A stretch of 64,000 bases of DNA from positions 35,309,652 through 35,373,651 of the forward strand of contig JASWHV010000012.1 in NCBI GenBank assembly GCA_030760725.1, in the 5' to 3' direction. This document shows, piece after piece, positions 57,027-64,000 of the stretch. This DNA is from Neostapfia colusana. Taxonomy: Eukaryota; Streptophyta; Magnoliopsida; Poales; Poaceae. Under the pieces are notes generated by a model. The model worked only from the letters and a program-made list of their open reading frames with translations. It was not told the origin of the DNA and ran no database searches. Positions within the stretch are counted from its first letter, which is position 1. Each line of letters starts with the position of its first letter. A program made the position numbers and the translations under genes.

Positions 57027-60000
57027 TGTGGGGACCACCCCGTGGTTCACCCGCTCCAGGATCGCATAGGGTGGTGCCGTGCGATGCGGCACCCAACAGC
57101 ACACACGAAAAGAATAAAGGACAACATACAAACTTTTATTTGATATAAAACAGCGGAAGTCTTTTACAAAACCTAATTAACAGCGGAAGTTATATACATC
57201 GTTGCTCTCAAACCCTAACTAAGCAAAAGTGCAGCCGTCCAGCCCGGGGACGCTACACACTAGCAGCATGGAACCGGAGATCACGGCGGCGTGCATGGCT
57301 CCAGCTCGGCCGTGTACCCCGACGGGGGCATCGCCTCGTCCTCGGAACCTTCCTCATAACTCTCACCTGCAAACAGCTCAAATATTGCAACCGTGAGCAC
57401 GAAGGCTCAGCAAGTCTTAACCGTCAACCCTAGGCATGGAACTCTACGTGCAAGGGTATGTAAGATAGGAAAGGATTTTGCAATAAAGACACGCCTATAA
57501 GTTGGTCCTCATTTTCAGTTTTATAGCAGCGGATTCATGTGCCTTAGGCAGCCCTCACATCGGAAGTCCACAATCAAACAAGAAACGCTTTCCTCCGATG
57601 TGGTGATGCCCAAAGTGGAATGTAAACTTAATTAGCTCTATATCTACAGCAATCAAGGTATTTAAGACATTAAGATCAATACAGCATTTTCAGTTGGCTT
57701 ATTTCACTTCTTACTACGTCACAGCGCAGTGAACAAGCGGGTACTCAAATAACTGCGAGGGACGGTGATTGCAATCAAGACACACCCGGATAACACGTCA
57801 CATACACCCACTTTCAGAAGCGTGATTCCACACCCCTTCCTACTCTGTTGTATGCAACAACCTTTCAAAGGCAACCCAAATGCCGAACCGGTCCATCCGT
57901 AACGGGTAGGAGGTCCCCGCGTGGAGCGTGACTGTGCCCACCGGCAGATTTACACCTTGCTACCCTCAACCCACTCCTATTTACGGTTGGGTAAGCCTCG
58001 ACACCCAGGTTAACCAATTACATCGGTTTCCTGGTTCCCATATGCCAGTATGCATCCGGTACTGTTCGATACTTGTCCAGCAGGGCCGCACACGGACGGT
58101 CCTCAACCGACACCAACAGGGCTACGCACGTGAGACCTCTGCTCACTGCTTCCTATCCCCCTCTGCTGGGTCTCATTTTCATAACTCAAGCCATTATCTA
58201 CCTCTTTTCTTCCCGTGTGATAAGTACTATCTCGCGAGTAGCTTCCAACCACTCGACTTCTACCGAGATCCTATACATTAGCATGGCATTCTCTACTCGT
58301 CGGTTTGTAAACTACCCAACCCTTTATAGGATTTAAAGAGGCTATGCAAGTGGGGTTTCAATCACCCTAACTCTAATGCAAACATTCAACCTAGACATAA
58401 ATGGTACAAAGGAAAAACTTTATAAAAGGTACTTAAGTGCAAACCGGGGCTTGCCTGGTTGCGAGTTAAACGGAAAGTCAGCTTCTGGTGGGAGGACGTC
58501 CAAGGGCTCCGGCGTATCCTCAACTTCGGTCACTATTATGAAATGTAATAAAATACATGTATAAGTATTAAGGATTTATAAGAATTGGACTTCTACTCAT
58601 AGCTACTGCTATTTAAAATCCTTAATTGGCTTTGGGATTTTTACAGTGGATACTAGACTCTCTAAGGATGATTTGAGCCAAATTTGGAGATATGTCATTG
58701 CACAATGTAGTATTTAAAATTCCTACAAATACAATGCTTCTCTAAATTTTGAGCCCAATTCAGGAGCTTTGACATAGCTAATGGTGGAATATCTGATTAG
58801 GGTAAGTCTCCATGGTTCTAACAAAATTTGTTTCACCATTTTTGGAGCTACCATCAGAGAGAGATGAATTTTTGAACTTAGACAGGAGTTCTGAAAAAGC
58901 TGCTGTTTAAATTTGAATTTTCAAATAAAGGCTGAACTTGAGAAGGTAATTTGACCCAGCAATTGACCTCCAATGAAGCCCAAATTTTTACTGGAGATTA
59001 GTATCTATGAAGAGGATTTGCTACCCAAATTTGGGAATATTTCATAAAGAATTGCTCCTGTAATAAATCCCTAAAAGATTTACTAAAAACAATTCTAAAG
59101 AAATTCCTGGGCATTTTCATAGCCGAAATTTGGTTTCTCTGTGAATTACTCCTCATGAGGAATGCAACAAAATTGGTCTCACTCTTTTTGGAGTTTTCTA
59201 CACAAAGTTATGGCCTTGTAAAGATCAGCTAATTCCTGGAATTATTTCTCTAATAGAAACTTCAAATAATTGAAACTGGGCCCACTGTTTTAATTCGGGC
59301 CAGTCAGATTTTAGCAACACCGGGGGCTACGGGGTTATTCCCGCGCAGCCGCACCAGATCCGGCGCCACAAGCCGATCCGGCGCCTTCCTGGTGCCACTG
59401 ACAGGTGGGGCAGGCCCCCACCTTCTTCAACCTCGCGCCCGGCCGGCCTCCTCGCCGAAGAAGTGACCGTGCCTCGCCGGAACGGCTGTCCCGTGCCTCA
59501 AACGGCTCAACCCTCGCCGCCTGTGCCTAAAACCCGACGAGGAACATTTTGGTGAGCTCGGTGGCGGCGCTAACTGGCCGAAAATACCTCCCCGACGGTG
59601 GCAGTAACTCGGGCGACTCCGGCGACGTGGTGTTCGCCCGGCAAGCTCGGAAACCGACCGCGGTTGGGTCCTACAGCACCACCGTGACCTGGGGAGTTTG
59701 TAACACTACCCAGATCCCTCGGAAAACGGTCGGAAACATGACTTCACCGTGCGACCGAAGTGGTTCTTCCCCGCCGTGAGGAAAAACACGAAGAACTCTT
59801 CGGACTCTGCATGGATTTGCTTGCCGTTTGCTCGAGAAGGGTCGTCATGGCTTGGAGAACCTATGCCTAGACTCTTGTGAGCCCCAACCCAATATGGCCC
59901 TGGAATTTCCAGTTTTCTTTCAACTAGGTTCCGAGGAACCGCCGGTGACAAACCTTGAATTCCGGCCAACCTAGACGATGACCTAGCTCCAAACCGGGAG

Positions 60001-61090
60001 GACAGCAAGAAGGGTCGACAACGCACCTAGAACACCGGTTGGACGAGCGTGAACGAGCCAGAGGTGGCCGGTCGATGGTGCGGCGTCTTGGCGGCAAGCT
60101 GGAAAGTGGAACGATGAACTTAGGCTCAGCTCTCGGGACCAGCTCGTAGGAACGACAGGGGCTGTCGTCAGAGAGAAACTAGAGGGCCTTGCGCACCTTC
60201 CTACGACCTCAACCGGTCGTGACAACGTCGGAGTGGTGTCGATGACCGACGGCGACGCGGATCAACCGAGCGGCGGCCGAGGCTACGCGAACTGAGCAGG
60301 GAACAGGGAAAACACGTCGGTGAACGGCCGAGAGAGCAAGGGGGGTTGTGCTTGGACTGTGGCACGCGCGGACGATCAAGTAGGCGGCAGAAACAGGAGG
60401 TGGCGCGGCACACCTCGGGCGGGGGTCGGAGACGGGAGCTGTCGCGCCCCTGCTGTTCGATCGAATGGAGCAAAGGCGGTAGCTCCTGTGGGTGGCTGAC
60501 AAATGGGCCCCACCTCCCCTCTTTGTTTAATCAACTTTTTCTGATATTTTCCCACCAGCAACTCAACATTAAAGACTTGACTTCAACCCCAAGTCATAGT
60601 TTGAATTTGGTGAATTCAAATAGTTTGAATTCGGGTGTGAAAATTGGATGTGGATTGATCATTTGAATTTGAAAAGGAGTTTGAATTCTCCACTTTGTAT
60701 TGCCTCAAAAATATAGCAAACCAGCTCCAAAGTTCCCAATTTTTGGCATGGCTGTTTATTAAAAGGTGGAGAACACCTTTGTAAAACCAAATTTTCAAAT
60801 TGAGGGAATTGGAATTTGAAACTGAATTTGAAATTCAGATTAGAGGGCTTCTCCTTTTAATCCCAAACAAATATTAAAACCCCTCCAAATGAGCTGAAAT
60901 TTGGAAGGTTGAATATTTGGACTATAAAGATCCAAGTTGTGCATTTAGATCCCCATGTTTGGAAGTTTTGGGAAGTCTAAACCCTCACTTTGAACTCACA
61001 CTTATTATAATTCAAAGTTTTAAATTCCCCTCATTTTTCATAAGTGTATATGAGCTGGATTTTCTTGCTACCACTTCTGGGGATTTTACA
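57027..61090 (-). repeat. 3' LTR of element F (4,064 bp)
   Basis: The plus-strand start is TGTGGGGACC and the end GGGGATTTTACA, giving a TGT/ACA inverted terminus. In element orientation it begins TGTAAAATCCCC after the polypurine tract. It contains GC-rich blocks at 59300-60500 with spurious frames on both strands. Confidence 0.87.
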
Positions 61091-61104
61091 TCCCTTCCCC
61101 CTTA
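61091..61104 (-). other. Polypurine tract of element F
   Basis: On the minus strand AAGGGGGAAGGGA lies directly before the LTR start TGTAAAATCCCC. Confidence 0.8.
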
Positions 61105-61155
61105 AAAAGAATCTCATCCCGAGATTCCAAAGGAAAGGCAAAGTGGGGAAAAACT

Positions 61156-64000
61156 TTACCGGGTATAGGATGATAGCAAGTCCGGATAATACGTTCGTAG
61201 ATAATCCTCGCTTTCCCATGTCGCCTCATCAGCGGTATGGTTACTCCACAAGACCTTGTAGAACCCTAAGGTCCGGTTTCTTGTGGCACGAGTCTTTTCA
61301 TCGATGATCCGGGTTGGATACTCCGTGTACGTGAGGTCCGGTTAAAGAACTTATATGTCTTCTGTGCGGACTTCAGCCGAGGGCTTGAGGCACTTTCTCA
61401 GCTGAGAGATGTGGAAGACGTTGTGAATGCCTGCGAGCGATGCCGGTAAATCTAAGCGATAGGCCACGGGTCCACATCTTTCAATGACGGCGAACGGACC
61501 AATGAACCGCAGCGCAAGTTTACCCTTCACTCCGAAATGGTGAATTCCCTTCATCGGAGACACACGGACATAAACATGGTCCCCGATGTCGAAGTGGAGA
61601 GGGCGGCGTCTTTTATCCGCATAGCTTTTCTGATGAGATTGAGCAGCCTTGAGATTGGCTTGTATTACTCGCACTCGTTCTTCAGCTTCATTCAGAAGTT
61701 CAATGCCGTAGATGACTCGCTCGCCGGACTCGCACCAGTTGAGTGGTGTGCGGCATTTCCGGCCGTAGAGAGCTTCATACGGCGCCATCTTGATGCTAGC
61801 TTGATAGCCATTGTTGTACGAAAACTCCGCCAACGGCAAATGATCGTCCCAATTCTTGCCGTGGTGGATGGCACAAGCGCGTAGCATGTCTTCAAGCACT
61901 TGATTCACCCGTAATGTTTGACCATCTGTCTGCGGGTGATACGTGGAGCTCCGGATCAGTTTGGTCCCCAAGGATGCGTGCAGCTGTTCCCAGAACCGAG
62001 AGACGAACAGCGCACCGCGATCTGAAATGATAGAGCAGGGGACACCGTGCAAACATAAGATCTTTGCAATGTACAGCCCCGCATATTGCTTGGCCACGTA
62101 CTTTGTATGTACGGGGATAAAATGAGCCGACTTGGTTAGTCGATCGACTATCACCCAAATCGAGTCATGCTTGTGAGACGTGAGAGGTAACCCAACAATG
62201 AAGTCCATGCTGATATCCTCCCACTTCCACGCCGGAATGTTCAATGGTTGCAGCTGTCCGGCTTTACGCATATGGTCGGCTTTCACCCGCCGACACGTAT
62301 CGCATTCGGATACGTATTTTGCGATTTCTCTCTTCATCCTAGTCCATCAAAACCTGGTTTTCAGATCCTGGTACATCTTGTTGCTGCCCGGATGAATAGA
62401 ATACTTGGACAAATGAGCCTCGTCCAAGATTTTCTTCCGAAGCTTCATGTCACGGGGTACCACTATACGGTCTTTAAACCATAGAGTGTCGTGTTCATCT
62501 CTTCGGAAGCATTTCATTTCGCCATTCTCCATCCTTCTCCGAATGTGCGACATTCCCATGTCCTTCTTCTGGGCTTTCATAATCTCCTCTCTCATGGTTG
62601 GGATGAGAGCAAGATTATATAACACCCCATATGGATCCAAGTACAGACTCGGCTCCCCCTCTTCAAGTGGGGTGATGGACAGACTGTTGACATGGGATTT
62701 GCGGCTTAAGGCATCGGCAACCATGTTTGCCTTCCCGGGATGGTAGTGAATCTCGATCTCATAATCTTTGATCAGTTCTAGCCATCTCCGTTGCCGCATA
62801 TTCAACTCCTTTTGAGTGAATATATATTTCAGACTTTTGTGGTCGGTGTAGAGGTGCACTAAGTTTCCAAGTAAGTAGTGCCTCCACATCTTCAAGGCCA
62901 ATACCACAGCAGCGAGCTCAAGATCATGTGTCGGATAGTGCTGCTCGTGGTTACGAAGTTGACGTGAGCCATAGGCGACCACTCTTCCTCCTTGCAGCAA
63001 TACACAGCCAAGCCCGATGCCAGACGCATCACAATATACGTCAAAGGGCTTGGTTGTATCCGGTTGAGCTAACACCGGGGCTGTTGTAAGATGCTTCACT
63101 AACGCTTGGAAAGCTTCTTCACAAGCTGAGCTCCAAACATATTTGATCCCCTTTTTCAACAGTTCAGTCATCGGCTTAGCAAGCTTGGAGAAATTTTGTA
63201 TGAATCTCCGATAATATCCCGCTAACCCGAGGAAACTCCTGACTTCATGGACTGATGTGGGGGATTTCCATTTCAGCACTTGTTCGATTTTGCTTGGATC
63301 AACTGCAATGCCTTCTGCAGAAATGATATGACCAAGGAATGGCACTTGGCTGATCCAAAACTCGCACTTGCTGAACTTGGCATAAAGCTTATGGTCTCTT
63401 AATCGTTGGAGCACGATATGCAAGTGTTTGGCGTGTTCTTCTTCAGTCTTGGAGTAAACCAAGATGTCGTCTATGAACACCACCACAAACTTGTCCAACT
63501 CCGGCATGAACACTGAGTTCATGAGATACATGAAGTGTGTCGGGGCGTTGGTGAGACCAAAGGACATGACGAGGTATTCATACAACCCATATCTCGTCGA
63601 GAAGGCCGTCTTCGGAATATCTTCCGCTCGGATCTTGATTTGATGATATCCGGAGCGAAGATCCATCTTGGAAAATACACTCGCACCCACAAGTTGATCG
63701 AAGAGAATATCGATGCGGGGCAGTGGATATTTATTTTTGATGGTGACGGCGTTGAGAGGTCGGTAGTCCACACACAACCTCAAGGTCTCATCCTTCTTCT
63801 TCACAAACAACGCCGAGCATCCCCATGGCGAGGAACTCGGTCGAATGAAACCCTTCTTCATCAAATCGTTGAGCTGCTCCTTCAGTTCAGCCAGCTCGTT
63901 GGGAGCCATCTTATATGGTCTCCGTGAGATTGGTGTCGTTCCAGGTACAAGTTCAATCTTGAACTCGACATCTCTTTCGGGTGGCATACCCGGAAGATCA
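61156..64000 (-). pseudogene. pol of element F (RT, RNase H, integrase, chromodomain), three nonsense codons, partial
   Basis: One frame runs from the window edge to a stop at 61156-61158. In order: the linker DLPGMPPERDVEF at the edge; RT with DYRPLNAVTIKNKYPLP, MDLRSGYHQIKI and the intact catalytic FIDDILVYSK (about 63450-63480); RNase H DVYCDASGIGLG; integrase with CDTCRRVKADH, the DFIVGLP and ISDRG core and YHPQTDGQT; and a chromodomain (FYKVLWSNHTADEATWESED). TGA at 62347-62349 replaces the Trp of the FWWTRMKRE motif. Two TAA codons lie near 61339-61353, just before DLTYTE. No frameshift is seen, so the element decayed only lightly after insertion. Gag and protease are outside the window. 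Confidence 0.92.

Larger units (their letters stand above)
57027..64000 (-). mobile_element. Element F: minus-strand chromovirus, running off the right edge
   Basis: The 3' LTR (57027-61090) is followed on the minus strand by polypurine tract, chromodomain, integrase, RNase H, RT and the end of the protease linker at the edge. The protein is very close to that of element A, and its LTR is related to D. It inserted into the integrase region of D, so it is among the youngest events here. Confidence 0.92.

Overview
This window is repetitive DNA from a large plant nuclear genome, most probably a grass (Poaceae). I infer this from Ty3/gypsy chromoviruses with 3-4 kb LTRs and an initiator-tRNA-Met primer site, CACTA (En/Spm) transposons with a TnpA-like gene split by short GT-AG introns, an L1-type LINE with a plant zf-RVT tail, and a plant RTE retroposon. 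I found no ordinary host gene, no rRNA or tRNA gene and no CRISPR array. Species cannot be decided from the sequence.

Left third (1-16,683). The window opens inside a Ty1/copia pol gene with its 3' LTR. After about 450 bp of unassigned DNA comes a structurally complete Tekay/Del-like chromovirus ('element A', 1922-16678). It has two LTRs of about 4.34 kb, a perfect 5-bp target duplication (GATAC), a PBS and a PPT. Its gag-pol reading frame is broken by two nonsense codons and one frameshift.

Middle (16,684-32,655). A 5'-truncated, minus-strand L1-type LINE (16726-24474) is split by a CACTA element (CACTA-1, 19455-24191, TSD TCC). A second, related CACTA element (CACTA-2, 26231-32263, TSD GAT) carries a nine-exon TnpA/Transposase_24-like gene. 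CACTA-1 keeps only the last exons of that gene. Neither element shows a TNP2 (DDE) transposase, so both look non-autonomous. Their ends are arrays of palindromic TTATTGACGACGG-type subterminal repeats.

Right half (32,656-64,000). This is a stack of nested retroelements. Element B (minus strand, decayed chromovirus) has an extra coiled-coil ORF upstream of gag. That ORF is cut by element C (plus strand, 40248-49099+), whose LTR carries an eight-unit ACGTG-containing minisatellite upstream of its TATA box. The 3' LTR of C is cut by element D (minus strand, LTR 49105-56506). The LTR of D received a full-length RTE retroposon with an uninterrupted 1,040-codon ORF and a perfect target duplication of at least 14 bp. 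The integrase region of D was cut by element F (minus strand, 57027 to the right edge). The inferred order of insertion is B, then C, then D, then RTE and F.

Every annotated coding region belongs to a mobile element. The only reading frame that looks intact from start to stop is the RTE ORF2-like protein. The CACTA-2 TnpA-like gene is also open across all nine recognised exons, but its 5' end is not resolved. I did not find a clearly new biological system. The observations most worth following are the LTR minisatellite of C, the PBS-bearing duplication at the LTR edge of A, the 3' splice-site-like motif abutting the gag ATG in three elements, the coiled-coil ORF in B, and the intact RTE.
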